NCBI GenBank assembly: GCA_945829425.1
Contig: CALZUQ010000033.1
Span: 1-32,434, forward strand
Length of the DNA: 32,434 nt
Source of the DNA: an uncultured bacterium
GTDB taxonomy: Bacteria > Bacteroidota > Bacteroidia > Bacteroidales > Bacteroidaceae
Direction of reading: 5' to 3'
Position numbers and translations under genes: made by a program. The notes below the pieces were generated by a model. That model searched no databases, was not told the origin of the DNA, and worked only from the letters and a program-made list of their open reading frames with translations. Shown here in pieces: positions 1-7,939 of the stretch (position 1 is the first letter of the stretch; every line of letters starts with the position of its first letter).

Positions 1-732
1 CAAATGTTTTTTTATTTCCTTGAAAACCTTAACAGTTTCATCAGATTCCTGACAACTCAAATAATATACTTCGTCTTTTTTCGTAACAATTCGTATAAAA
101 CAAGAATCAGAATGAGTAAACAACATTATATGTGAATCATCTTGAGTAATGAAATTACCCAATCTGGTATATCCTACAGCAAAACCATTAGAGCGAAACT
201 TTATTTCTGGCAAATTACTCTTTAGTCCAATCTCTTTAATGTCTCTATATGATATGTTGGTGCCATATAATCCGTTAATAACTAATTCATCTTGGTTCGT
301 AACAATATCTAAATTACCATTACCATGATAGGAAACTGCCAATAATCCAAATAATTCAAATAAAACACAAATAGAAACAATTGTAACTATTAAACCATTT
401 TTATTACTGCTCCCTGTGTAATTAGATCTATTTTTTTTACTATATGCGTACACAATCCCAAGAGGAACTGGTAAAGACACCAATAAAGAGAATATCAGGA
501 TATTCTCAAAGCAAACAGCAACGATTCCACCAATTAAAGTTAAGATGTTGCCGATGACAATCATTCGGCACAACAAATTAACCCAGTTTAATTTTTCAAC
601 AATTTCATTTTCAGAACCCTCCAATTTGAATCCGGAAATTTTCTCGGGATGCTTTCTTATAAAGAACACTATGACAAAATTTATTACAACCACAAGAAAT
701 AAAAAAAACAAGAAAATAATATTATTACTCAT
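1..732 (-). CDS. Partial membrane protein with C-terminal PH-like domain (DUF3784 type)
   Basis: An open frame runs from an ATG at 732 to the left edge without a stop, giving 244 residues of an incomplete protein. Four hydrophobic segments are visible at about residues 5-25, 55-75, 78-97 and 112-135. A beta-rich C-terminal part (about 140-244) follows, with the pattern NGFAVGY and LF..SDSCFIRIVTKK. This layout matches DUF3784 membrane proteins that end in a bacterial PH-like domain; the function of that family is not known. The PH-like part looks nearly complete, so the stop probably lies just outside the window. The gene is AT-rich and uses AT-rich codons unlike the metabolic genes to its right, which suggests a laterally acquired stretch. 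No good TAnnTTTG promoter is seen upstream, where the IS30 transposase begins 58 nt away on the other strand. Family assignment is from remembered pattern, not a search. Confidence 0.72.
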   Translation of the reverse strand, partial: MSNNIIFLFFLFLVVVINFVIVFFIRKHPEKISGFKLEGSENEIVEKLNWVNLLCRMIVIGNILTLIGGIVAVCFENILIFSLLVSLPVPLGIVYAYSKKNRSNYTGSSNKNGLIVTIVSICVLFELFGLLAVSYHGNGNLDIVTNQDELVINGLYGTNISYRDIKEIGLKSNLPEIKFRSNGFAVGYTRLGNFITQDDSHIMLFTHSDSCFIRIVTKKDEVYYLSCQESDETVKVFKEIKKHL

Positions 733-744
733 AAATTCAAAATT

Positions 745-1765
745 TGTTTTTATTAAGATTTTCTTTTTAACTTTACTAAAGTTTGACTAAATGATCTCGG
801 AGCAAAGGTACACAATATTTATCTTACTCCAAAACGGAACGAAGAAAAAAGACATCGCCAAGGCAATAAATGTAAGTCCATCCACTGTTTCACGCGAAAT
901 AAAGCGCAACAACGGTCATAATGGGCTTTATAACTGGGAAACGGCTCAACGCAACGTTGTATACCGTAAACGTAGGAAACCAGGCAATCACGGCATCAGT
1001 GATGCCGTGAAGAACGAAGCTGTCCGCCTTCTTAAGGAGGAACAATGGTCTCCCGTACAGATTTCCGGCTATCTTACTAAGCAAGAGATACATATCTCGC
1101 ATGAAACCATATACCGCATTATACGAAAGGACAAGCGTAATGGAGGTTCTCTATACAAGAACTGCTGTCATAGACTCAAACATCGGGCGCGTCCTGTTGG
1201 CGGAAAGAGCATATCCATACCTAACCGTATAAGCATCAGTGAACGACCTGCCGAAGCTGACGGCAAGCGCTTTGGAGACTTTGAAATGGATACAATAGTG
1301 GGAAAGGATGGACATGGAGCAATTGTAACACTCACAGAAAGGAGCACCAATATGCTGTTCATGAGGAAACTGAACAAGGGTAAGAATGCTGAGGAACTCG
1401 CACGAACTGTGATACATTTGCTCGCACCATTCAAAGGCAGCGTAAAATCCATCACAAAGGATAACGGAACGGAATTCGCATGTCATGAAATGATAGCAAA
1501 GAGCATCAGGACAAACGTGTATTTCGCTGATCCGTACTCGTCATGGCAGAAAGGAGCCGTTGAGAATATTAATGGACTCATCAGGCAATACATTCCAAAG
1601 GTAACTTCATTCTCGAACGTCAGTCATCAACAAATATCTAAGATTATGCACAAAATTAATACAAGACCAAGAGAAAAACTCAAATTCTCAACGCCAAGAG
1701 AGCGCTTTTACGAAAAGTTATTGTAAATTTGCACTTGCTAGTTGAATCCGCGAACCGCAGAATAC
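745..1765 (+). mobile_element. IS30-family insertion sequence (ends uncertain)
   Basis: The element must extend a little beyond the transposase gene. The right flank at about 1727-1756 contains GCACTTGCTAGTTGAATCCG, which looks like an IS30-type terminal sequence. The left flank has only weak similarity to its reverse complement (TTTAACT near 770 against TTCAACT). I could not define matching terminal inverted repeats or a target duplication, so the left end may be decayed and these boundaries are estimates. Confidence 0.4.
791..1726 (+). CDS. IS30-family transposase
   Basis: A 311-residue transposase of the IS30 family, which moves a small insertion sequence by a DDE mechanism. The N-terminal helix-turn-helix is seen at about residues 17-40 (DIAKAINVSPSTVSREIKRN). 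A second DNA-binding region follows around 88-112. The DDE catalytic triad can be placed at Asp167 (FEMDTIVG), Asp224 (TKDNGTEFA) and Glu259 (GAVENINGLIRQYIPK). The length and the close similarity to the Bacteroides IS4351 transposase indicate an intact protein. The start ATG follows an in-frame stop directly, so no longer version is possible; IS4351 has only a few more N-terminal residues. It lies between an AT-rich membrane gene and the kbl-tdh operon. Confidence 0.95.
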   Translation: MISEQRYTIFILLQNGTKKKDIAKAINVSPSTVSREIKRNNGHNGLYNWETAQRNVVYRKRRKPGNHGISDAVKNEAVRLLKEEQWSPVQISGYLTKQEIHISHETIYRIIRKDKRNGGSLYKNCCHRLKHRARPVGGKSISIPNRISISERPAEADGKRFGDFEMDTIVGKDGHGAIVTLTERSTNMLFMRKLNKGKNAEELARTVIHLLAPFKGSVKSITKDNGTEFACHEMIAKSIRTNVYFADPYSSWQKGAVENINGLIRQYIPKVTSFSNVSHQQISKIMHKINTRPREKLKFSTPRERFYEKLL

Positions 1766-2049
1766 ATAATGACAGCCAAAAGGTTGTTTCCAAAGGCTCT
1801 ACGTCATACAAACCCAAAGATTTCGGCTAATAGCAGCACCGCAAAGCTGCAAAATGTCATTTCACATAACCTGTCATACGCTTTCAGAATGGTTTGCTTG
1901 ACGCTTTAATCTTTTTTTATATAAAATGTTTTGCCGTCTCTGCTAATTACACTACCTTTGCAACGACAATACCATGACAATTGGCAAGAAAACCATGCCT
2001 GTCTTTCTGAAGCTGACTTTTATTACCTTAACAATTTAATAATAATATC
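1727..2049. other. Intergenic region between the IS30 transposase and kbl
   Basis: This stretch holds the probable right end of the insertion sequence (to about 1760), then about 160 bases in which I see no gene, apart from a 5-bp stem (GCAGC/GCTGC near 1830-1850). The kbl promoter lies at 1929-1960. The transcribed leader of kbl would be about 80 nt. Confidence 0.6.
1929..1960 (+). promoter_or_regulatory. Bacteroidota-type promoter of kbl-tdh
   Basis: TTTTG at 1929-1933 and TACCTTTG at 1953-1960 are separated by 19 nt, matching the Bacteroidota housekeeping consensus (TTTG, about 19-20 nt, TAnnTTTG). Confidence 0.7.
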
Positions 2050-3237
2050 ATGTATAACGACTTTCAAAAACATTTGTCAGAAGAACTTGCTTCTATAGCA
2101 GAGGCAGGACTCTACAAGAACGAACGACTAATATGCTCTTCTCAGGGGGCGGAGATTACCGTTGCAGGAAAGACCGTGCTTAACTTCTGTGCCAACAACT
2201 ACCTTGGCCTCGCAAACCATCCCGCGCTAATAGAGGCGGCGAAAAAGGCCATGGACGAGAGAGGCTACGGAATGTCATCCGTACGATTCATATGCGGCAC
2301 ACAAGACAGGCATAAAGAGCTGGAGAAGGCTATCGCCGACTTCTTCGGAACGGAAGACACCATACTCTATGCTGCATGTTTCGATGCTAACGGCGGAGTT
2401 TTCGAACCGCTTCTCGGTCCTGACGATGCTATCATTTCTGACGCTCTGAACCACGCCTCCATAATTGACGGCGTGCGCCTGTGCAAAGCACAGCGCTTCC
2501 GATATGCCAATGCCGACATGGCCGACCTTGAGGAGCAGCTTAAGGTTGCTCAGAAATGCCGTTTCCGCATAATAGTGACTGACGGCGTGTTCTCCATGGA
2601 CGGCAACGTCTGTCCTCTCGACAAAATCTACGACCTGGCAGAAAAATATAACGCCATGGTCATGGTCGACGAGTCACACTCTGCCGGAGTGGTTGGAAAG
2701 ACAGGACGGGGCGTAACAGAACTATACGGGCTGCGTGGCAAGATAGAGATTATTACAGGCACGTTGGGAAAGGCCTTCGGAGGTGCCGTAGGCGGCTTTA
2801 CGACAGGACGTAAGGAAATCATCGACATGCTGCGCCAGCGTTCACGTCCGTACCTCTTCTCCAACTCTCTCCCTCCTATGGTCGTTGCTGCAGGAATAAA
2901 GATGTTCCAAATGATGAACGAGACAAACGAACTTCAGGACAAACTCCACGCCAACACAGATTATTTCCGCGAGAAGATGCTTGCCGCTGGATTTGACATC
3001 AAGCCAACACAGTCGGCGATATGCGCCGTAATGCTCTACGACGCCAAGCTGTCGCAGGTCATGGCATCACGACTGCAGGAAGAGGCTATCTACGTCACGG
3101 GATTTTTCTATCCTGTCGTACCTAAAGACCAGGCACGCATTCGTGTGCAGATATCTGCTGCCCATGAGCGTGAACATCTGGACAGATGTATAGCCGCCTT
3201 CACAAAGATAGGCAAAGAGCTGGGGGTTATAAAGTAA
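2050..3237 (+). CDS. kbl: Glycine C-acetyltransferase (2-amino-3-ketobutyrate CoA ligase)
   Basis: A 395-residue PLP enzyme of the alpha-oxoamine synthase family. It cleaves 2-amino-3-ketobutyrate with CoA to glycine and acetyl-CoA, the second step of threonine breakdown. The PLP lysine is Lys241 in [12 protein letters not shown]. The [11 protein letters not shown] motif that binds the cofactor ring and the N-terminal [14 protein letters not shown] segment are both present. The length equals that of E. coli Kbl (about 398). The next gene, 19 nt downstream, is threonine 3-dehydrogenase, which makes the substrate; the neighbour is what favours Kbl over related synthases such as BioF or serine palmitoyltransferase. 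The start is the first ATG after the promoter. Confidence 0.95.
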   Translation: MYNDFQKHLSEELASIAEAGLYKNERLICSSQGAEITVAGKTVLNFCANNYLGLANHPALIEAAKKAMDERGYGMSSVRFICGTQDRHKELEKAIADFFGTEDTILYAACFDANGGVFEPLLGPDDAIISDALNHASIIDGVRLCKAQRFRYANADMADLEEQLKVAQKCRFRIIVTDGVFSMDGNVCPLDKIYDLAEKYNAMVMVDESHSAGVVGKTGRGVTELYGLRGKIEIITGTLGKAFGGAVGGFTTGRKEIIDMLRQRSRPYLFSNSLPPMVVAAGIKMFQMMNETNELQDKLHANTDYFREKMLAAGFDIKPTQSAICAVMLYDAKLSQVMASRLQEEAIYVTGFFYPVVPKDQARIRVQISAAHEREHLDRCIAAFTKIGKELGVIK

Positions 3238-3256
3238 TTGGGAAAACACTATCGTT

Positions 3257-4291
3257 ATGAAAGCATTAGTCAAGAAAGAACCACAGAAAGGTATATGGAT
3301 GCAGGACGTTCCTATACCGCAAGTAGGAGTAAACGATGTACTGATAAAGATACGCAAGACAGCTATATGCGGAACAGACCTGCATATATACAAATGGGAC
3401 GAATGGAGCCAGAAGACAGTAAAGACTCCTATGACTCTCGGTCATGAATATGTAGGCGTGGTAGCCGACGTGGGACCCGGTGTACAGAATATCAAGGTGG
3501 GAGACAGAGTGACAGGAGAGGGCCATATCGCCTGCGGACATTGCCGTAACTGCCGACGCGGAAAACTACATATCTGCGAGAACAGCATCAGCGTGGGTGT
3601 CAACCGCGACGGAGCCTTTGCTGAGTATCTGTGCATTCCTGAGTCAAACGTCGTGAAACTCGACAAACGTATCTCTGACGACGTAGCTGCCATCATGGAC
3701 CCCTTCGGCAACGCAACGCACACAGCACTTGCCTTCCCACTGCTTGGAGAGGACGTGCTGATAACAGGAGCCGGACTCATAGGCACTATGGCAACAGCGA
3801 TAGCACGCTATGCCGGAGCAAAAAACGTGATTGTAACTGACCTCAACGACTACAGGCTCGACATTGCAAGGAAAATGGGTGCCACATTCACAGTAAACGC
3901 AACAAAGGGCGAAACGATAGAAGGTGCCATGAAACAGTTGGGAATATCAGGCTTCGACGTAGGTCTTGAGATGTCGGGCTCGCCAGTGGCGTTCCGTGAT
4001 ATGGTGGCACACATGTATAACGGTTCTCATATAGCACAGCTCGGAATACTGCCGCCTACGACAACCGTCGACTGGAGTGAGATAATCTTCAAAGCCTTGA
4101 CAATAAAAGGCATCTACGGTCGCCAGATGTGGGAGACATGGTATAAGATGCAGCAAATGCTCATCTCTGGTCTTGACCTCACACCGGTCATAACACATCA
4201 TTTCCATATCGACGATTTCCAGAAAGGCTTCGACGTCATGGAGTCAGGACTGTGTGGAAAGGTTATACTCAACTGGGAAGAGGAGGCGTAG
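3257..4291 (+). CDS. tdh: L-threonine 3-dehydrogenase
   Basis: A 344-residue zinc-dependent, NAD-linked medium-chain dehydrogenase that oxidises L-threonine to 2-amino-3-ketobutyrate, which Kbl then cleaves. Residue numbering matches the E. coli enzyme: catalytic zinc ligands Cys38 (AICGTD) and His63-Glu64 (LGHEYVG), and structural zinc cysteines at 93, 96, 99 and 107 in the [15 protein letters not shown] segment. The NAD-binding glycine motif GAGLIGTMA lies near residue 175. It is co-transcribed with kbl. Two inverted repeats follow the stop codon and probably end the transcript. Confidence 0.95.
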   Translation: MKALVKKEPQKGIWMQDVPIPQVGVNDVLIKIRKTAICGTDLHIYKWDEWSQKTVKTPMTLGHEYVGVVADVGPGVQNIKVGDRVTGEGHIACGHCRNCRRGKLHICENSISVGVNRDGAFAEYLCIPESNVVKLDKRISDDVAAIMDPFGNATHTALAFPLLGEDVLITGAGLIGTMATAIARYAGAKNVIVTDLNDYRLDIARKMGATFTVNATKGETIEGAMKQLGISGFDVGLEMSGSPVAFRDMVAHMYNGSHIAQLGILPPTTTVDWSEIIFKALTIKGIYGRQMWETWYKMQQMLISGLDLTPVITHHFHIDDFQKGFDVMESGLCGKVILNWEEEA

Positions 4292-4299
4292 AGACTACG

Positions 4300-4326
4300 G
4301 TCAAAGGCTGTACCTTAACCTTTGAC
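4300..4326 (+). repeat. 8-bp inverted repeat after tdh
   Basis: GTCAAAGG at 4300-4307 and CCTTTGAC at 4319-4326 form a perfect 8-bp stem with an 11-nt loop, starting nine bases after the tdh stop. It may protect or end the mRNA; there is no T-tract. Confidence 0.5.
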
Positions 4327-4334
4327 ATTTACCC

Positions 4335-4348
4335 TAAGGTGGGTTCTA
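4335..4348 (+). repeat. AAGGTGGG intergenic repeat, copy 1
   Basis: TAAGGTGGGTTCTA here is nearly the same as a segment at 31994-32014. It belongs to a short motif family found in several intergenic gaps of this window (18704-18734, 29272-29286, 29343-29352, 31994-32014). Confidence 0.5.
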
Positions 4349-4368
4349 CAAATGCTCTTTAACAATAA

Positions 4369-4405
4369 TATCGGCTGCATTTAAGCTCGTTAAATGCAGC
4401 CGATA
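4369..4405. terminator. 16-bp hairpin between convergent transcripts
   Basis: TATCGGCTGCATTTAA (4369-4384) and its exact complement (4390-4405) enclose a 5-nt loop (GCTCG). The hairpin lies between tdh (plus) and the 62-residue ORF after purH (minus), so it can serve both strands. A strong T-tract is missing, so it is a terminator-like or mRNA-end structure. Confidence 0.65.
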
Positions 4406-4464
4406 GACTACGTATTGACAGACGACATAGGCGAAGACATGTGGCTGCCTCTGTCTGACGACGC

Positions 4465-4653
4465 TTATTTATGCTTGCGGTTCGCCCTCTGCTGGCGGTA
4501 TTTCGCCTTCTGCATGGCAGAGCCGGAGCCGTGAGCGCCTGTGATATATTTCTTTTTTTTCGCTTTGGTCTTCACCTTGCCATCGTCTTTCTTACGTTCC
4601 CCGCCACGGCCAAAGCTTATGCCGTTTTGCAGGATGAGGTCGAAATCGTCCAT
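4465..4653 (-). CDS. Small, highly basic hypothetical protein
   Basis: A 62-residue ORF that begins 16 nt after the stop of the AICAR transformylase gene on the same strand, so the two are probably co-transcribed. The N-terminus is acidic and hydrophobic (MDDFDLILQNGISF); the rest is rich in Lys, Arg, Gly and Gln (KTKAKKKKYITGAHGSGSAM), with a basic tail. I do not recognise a family. The composition suggests a disordered nucleic-acid-binding or ribosome-associated protein, but this is inference from charge only. An antisense 62-residue frame covers the same bases and is considered a shadow. The gene ends about 60 nt before the 16-bp hairpin. Confidence 0.5.
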   Translation of the reverse strand: MDDFDLILQNGISFGRGGERKKDDGKVKTKAKKKKYITGAHGSGSAMQKAKYRQQRANRKHK

Positions 4654-4669
4654 AGATAAGGCGTATTTA

Positions 4670-5851
4670 TTAATGATGGAAAAGGCGCACGCCGGTAAAC
4701 GCCATGGTTATGCCGTACTTGTCGCATGTCTCAATGACGTTGTCGTCGCGTACGGAGCCTCCGGCCTGTGCGATATACTCCACTCCCGACTTATGTGCGC
4801 GCTCGATATTGTCGCCGAAGGGGAAGAACGCATCGGAACCGAGAGCTACACCGGTGTTTTGGGCTATCCATGCCTTCTTCTCCTCACGTGTGAGAGGCTC
4901 CGGCTTCTCTGAGAAGAACATCTGCCATGTCCCTTCCGCCAACACGTCGTCGTAGTCGTCGGAAATATACACATCGATGGTGTTGTCACGGTCGGCACGT
5001 CGTATGCCGTCCTTCCATGGGAGGTTCATGACCTTCGGACACTGTCGCAGCCACCAGATGTCCGCCTTGTTGCCTGCAAGGCGTGTACAATGTATGCGGC
5101 TCTGCTGTCCTGCACCTATTCCTATGGCTTGTCCGTCCTTGACATAGCATACGGAGTTTGACTGGGTGTATTTCAGCGTGATGAGCGCTATGATGAGGTC
5201 ACGCTTCGCTGCCTCGGTGAAGTTCTGCGCCTTTGTAGGAATATTAGCGAAGAGAGCGTCGTCAGCAAGGTTTATCTCGTTCCGTCCCTGCTCAAACGTT
5301 ATGCCGAAGCATTGCTTTGTCTCTACCGGCTCAGGAACGTAAGTAGGGTCGATCTTTATGACGTTATACGTACCCTTGCGTTTCTCGCGGAGTATCTCAA
5401 GAGCCTCCGGGGTGAAGTCAGGTGCTATAACGCCGTCGGAGACCTCACGCTTTATGATAAGCGCCGTAGCCTCGTCACATGTGTCGGAAAGCGCGATGAA
5501 GTCGCCGTAAGACGACATACGGTCTGCTCCGCGAGCAGCGGCATAAGCTGACGCAATAGGTGTCAGGGGCACCTTTATGTCATCTACGAAATACACTTTC
5601 TTCAGCGTGTCGCTGAGAGGCAGTCCTACAGCTGCACCTGCTGGGCTGACGTGTTTGAAGCTCGCTGCCGCAGGAAGCCCTGTAGCGGCCTTTAACTCTT
5701 TTACCAACTGCCATGAGTTCAGTGCGTCAAGGAAATTGATATACCCCGGACGACCGTTGAGCACCTCAATAGGCAGTTCACCCTCTTTCATGAAAATACG
5801 TGAGGGTTTCTGGTTCGGATTACATCCGTACTTTAACTGTAACTCTTTCAT
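4670..5851 (-). CDS. purH: AICAR transformylase, stand-alone PurH C-terminal domain
   Basis: A 393-residue protein that corresponds only to the AICAR formyltransferase half of PurH; the N-terminal IMP cyclohydrolase (MGS-like) domain of about 200 residues is absent. It would transfer a formyl group from 10-formyl-THF to AICAR to give FAICAR in purine synthesis. The catalytic Lys66-His67 pair is seen in SFKHVSPAGAA, and the TQSNSVCYVKDGQAIGIGAGQQ and SDAFFPFGDNIE segments are intact. The ATG at 5851 (MKELQLKYGCNPNQKPSR) was chosen because family members start here; the frame is open further upstream but that part overlaps the divergent promoter. IMP cyclohydrolase must be supplied by another gene outside this window. 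The gene symbol is used loosely because the protein is monofunctional. Confidence 0.9.
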   Translation of the reverse strand: MKELQLKYGCNPNQKPSRIFMKEGELPIEVLNGRPGYINFLDALNSWQLVKELKAATGLPAAASFKHVSPAGAAVGLPLSDTLKKVYFVDDIKVPLTPIASAYAAARGADRMSSYGDFIALSDTCDEATALIIKREVSDGVIAPDFTPEALEILREKRKGTYNVIKIDPTYVPEPVETKQCFGITFEQGRNEINLADDALFANIPTKAQNFTEAAKRDLIIALITLKYTQSNSVCYVKDGQAIGIGAGQQSRIHCTRLAGNKADIWWLRQCPKVMNLPWKDGIRRADRDNTIDVYISDDYDDVLAEGTWQMFFSEKPEPLTREEKKAWIAQNTGVALGSDAFFPFGDNIERAHKSGVEYIAQAGGSVRDDNVIETCDKYGITMAFTGVRLFHH

Positions 5852-5880
5852 TATATATGGAAAAAAATGGTTTCTTGCGG

Positions 5881-5888
5881 CAAAATTA
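5881..5888 (-). promoter_or_regulatory. Promoter -7 element of the AICAR transformylase gene
   Basis: On the minus strand TAATTTTG lies 29 nt upstream of the start codon, fitting TAnnTTTG. No good TTTG is found at the expected upstream distance. An 11-bp palindrome GACATTATGTC (5901-5911) sits there and could be an operator. Confidence 0.45.
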
Positions 5889-5932
5889 CAAAAAAAAAAT
5901 GACATTATGTCTCTTTTGTCAGATAAAAAGAA

Positions 5933-5940
5933 TACCTTTG
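5933..5940 (+). promoter_or_regulatory. Promoter -7 element of the small ORF-xseA transcript
   Basis: TACCTTTG matches the Bacteroidota -7 consensus and lies 23 nt upstream of the ATG at 5964. The upstream TTTG (about 5914) is closer than the usual 19-20 nt. Because transcription would start near 5947, the TTG at 5949 is unlikely to be the start codon. Confidence 0.5.
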
Positions 5941-5963
5941 CATAAAAATTGACAACAGACAAC

Positions 5964-6155
5964 ATGAAACGGGACATAAAACTGCTTCTCACACAGGTAG
6001 AGAAGAAACTTGTAAGGAAGCTCAACGAACGTCCGTCGCAAGAGACGCTCAACAAGCTTGCGCTCTTTGTAGGCTTCCAGGACTGGGAGAGTTTTCAGAA
6101 AGAGATACACGAGAAACGAGAGGACAACCATGACGGAACATCTGACACTCTATGA
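5964..6155 (+). CDS. Small helical hypothetical protein upstream of xseA
   Basis: A 63-residue ORF starting at an ATG just after a TACCTTTG promoter element and ending 26 nt inside xseA, so the two genes are translationally linked. The sequence is charged and predicted helical (MKRDIKLLLTQVEKKLVRKL, then SQETLNKLALFVGFQDWESF). The LNKLALFVGFQDWESFQ part resembles a short helix-turn-helix-like pattern seen in some Bacteroidota proteins, but I cannot assign a family. The overlap and shared promoter argue that it is a real gene tied to exonuclease VII expression. An in-frame TTG at 5949 would add five residues. Confidence 0.6.
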   Translation: MKRDIKLLLTQVEKKLVRKLNERPSQETLNKLALFVGFQDWESFQKEIHEKREDNHDGTSDTL

Positions 6156-7425
6156 GCTGAACAGCCTCGTACATGACGTCGTAGAGCGTTTTCTACCTAA
6201 AGCGTTATGGGTAGAGGCGGAAATTTCGGAAGCCAACGAGCGCAGGGGGCATCTTTTCCTTGAACTGATAGAGAAAGACGCTGACGACCTGACACCGAAG
6301 GCACGCGCCCAGGCGAAATGCTGGGCTTCGCAATGGGAATACCTGAAAAGACATTTCGAAAGCGTGACACGCCAGAAACTCTCGGCTGGCATGAAGGTGC
6401 TGCTGAAGGTAAGCCCAAACTTCCATACTGCCTATGGCTTCTCATGGATAATAACCGGCATAGACCCTACATTCACCCTTGGAGACATGGCACGGAGGAG
6501 GCTGGAGATAATAGCACAGCTGAAGAGCGAGGGGGTCTTCGACATGCAGCGCCACCTGTCGCTGCCGCTTTTCTGCCAGCATATCGCGGTAATCTCAAGC
6601 GAGAGTGCGGCAGGTTATGGAGACTTCTGCCGTCAGCTTCACGACAACGAGCAAGGCTACGCCTTCGAGACGACACTTTTCCCGGCATACATGCAGGGAG
6701 AGAAAGTAGCGGAAAGCATCATAGCAGCCCTCGACAGCATATACACCACGGGGAGCCGGTATGACTGTGTGGTGATAATACGCGGAGGCGGAGCGACGAG
6801 CGACCTCGCGGCTTTCGACAACCTCGCCTTGGCGGAAAACGTGGCAAACTTCCCGCTGCCCGTTATAACCGGCATAGGTCACGACCGTGACGAGTGCATA
6901 CTTGACATGATCTCTCACGTAAGAGTGAAGACACCTACCGCCGCAGCAGCATATCTCATATCTAATCTTGACGATGTAGCGAAGAGAATAGACACCATGG
7001 CAGACCGTGCGGCGAAGACAGCGGCAAGGCGAATAGAGTGCGAGAGATTGCGCATAGAGACATTACACAACCGCATACCGGTAATCTTTGCCCTTGTGAA
7101 ACACCGTGAGAGCAACAAGATTGACCTTATAGCACGGCGCATGGAGAGCGCAATGCGACAAACGACGCAGGGGGAGCGTCACCGAATAGAAATGCTGTCG
7201 AAACGCCTCGTAACAGCCATGGGACAAAAGACTGAGCGGGAACGTCATCGCCTCAGCCTCCTCACGCAACGCACAGCGTCTCTTGACCCTCAGCAGATTC
7301 TGCAACGCGGATATTCCATGACGTTAGTAAGAGGGAAAATCGTTTCCGACGCTTCGCTCATGGCTGATGGAGAGATAATGGAGACACGCCTTGCCAAAGG
7401 CACTGTGACCTCAAGGAAGATATAG
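6130..7425 (+). CDS. xseA: Exodeoxyribonuclease VII large subunit
   Basis: A 431-residue XseA, the catalytic subunit of the cytoplasmic single-strand DNA exonuclease VII, which works in mismatch repair and DNA damage processing. The N-terminal OB-fold lies at about residues 1-110. The catalytic core includes GGGATSDLAAFDN (219-231) and GIGHDRDECILD (248-259). A long helical region at about 265-395 has repeated segments rich in Glu, Arg and His (ERHRIEMLSKRL, ERHRLSLLTQR), and the C-terminal DPQQILQRGYSMT motif is typical. The ATG overlaps the end of the preceding small ORF. The small subunit gene xseB follows after 91 nt. Confidence 0.95.
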   Translation: MTEHLTLYELNSLVHDVVERFLPKALWVEAEISEANERRGHLFLELIEKDADDLTPKARAQAKCWASQWEYLKRHFESVTRQKLSAGMKVLLKVSPNFHTAYGFSWIITGIDPTFTLGDMARRRLEIIAQLKSEGVFDMQRHLSLPLFCQHIAVISSESAAGYGDFCRQLHDNEQGYAFETTLFPAYMQGEKVAESIIAALDSIYTTGSRYDCVVIIRGGGATSDLAAFDNLALAENVANFPLPVITGIGHDRDECILDMISHVRVKTPTAAAAYLISNLDDVAKRIDTMADRAAKTAARRIECERLRIETLHNRIPVIFALVKHRESNKIDLIARRMESAMRQTTQGERHRIEMLSKRLVTAMGQKTERERHRLSLLTQRTASLDPQQILQRGYSMTLVRGKIVSDASLMADGEIMETRLAKGTVTSRKI

Positions 7426-7516
7426 GGAAGGCACGTCAGTGATTGGCACGCCTCACGTAAGAAACGCTATCAGGGAGAATACACCTAAATTTATATATTA
7501 AAAAAATTACATACGT

Positions 7517-7723
7517 ATGAGCGAGATAAAATACGAAAAGGCCATTACCGAGCTTGAAGAAATAGTGAGCAAAATGGAGTCTGGACAGATGGATCTCGAC
7601 GACATCACCGCCAACCTCAAAAAGGCACAGAAACTAATAACGCTATGTAAGAACCGTCTGACAAAGACCGACGACGAGATACAGAGGATTTTACTCGGTG
7701 GAGAGAATAAGACTGACGAATAA
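7517..7723 (+). CDS. xseB: Exodeoxyribonuclease VII small subunit
   Basis: A 68-residue XseB. The pattern YEKAITELEEIVSKMESGQM followed by LDDITANLKKAQKLITLCKN is the typical two-helix small subunit. Several copies bind the helical part of XseA to form the active enzyme. The length is usual for the family. It follows xseA on the same strand with a 91-nt AT-rich gap. Confidence 0.93.
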   Translation: MSEIKYEKAITELEEIVSKMESGQMDLDDITANLKKAQKLITLCKNRLTKTDDEIQRILLGGENKTDE

Positions 7724-7844
7724 CCACATCTTCAAAACACCACAGACGGGAAACAGGAAAACATGCCAAGACTGTAAAAAAGGTGATGCGTAACAGGAAA
7801 AACAGCACACTTTTTACGTAAAATAGCATTTTTCCTTTCATTTC

Positions 7845-7876
7845 TTTGGATATTCAGATAATTTGATGTAATTTTG
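7845..7876 (+). promoter_or_regulatory. Bacteroidota-type promoter of ilvE
   Basis: TTTG at 7845-7848 and TAATTTTG at 7869-7876 are 20 nt apart. The predicted leader before the ilvE ATG is about 55 nt. The 7724-7840 stretch before it shows no gene. Confidence 0.65.
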
Positions 7877-7939
7877 CAAACATCATTAGGAAATACCGTA
7901 AGATAATAAGGAAAAAGAAACATTTAAAGGATACTCAAA

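Noticed and set aside
545..790. Plus-strand ORF of 81 residues
   Set aside because: It lies antisense to the partial DUF3784-type gene, is low in complexity, and the minus-strand frame codes for a coherent membrane protein.
5949..5963. TTG at 5949 as start of the small ORF before xseA
   Set aside because: It lies within a few bases of the expected transcription start; the ATG at 5964 fits better.
6318..6764. 148-residue plus-strand ORF inside xseA
   Set aside because: It overlaps the catalytic coding frame of xseA and has no family features; a shadow frame.
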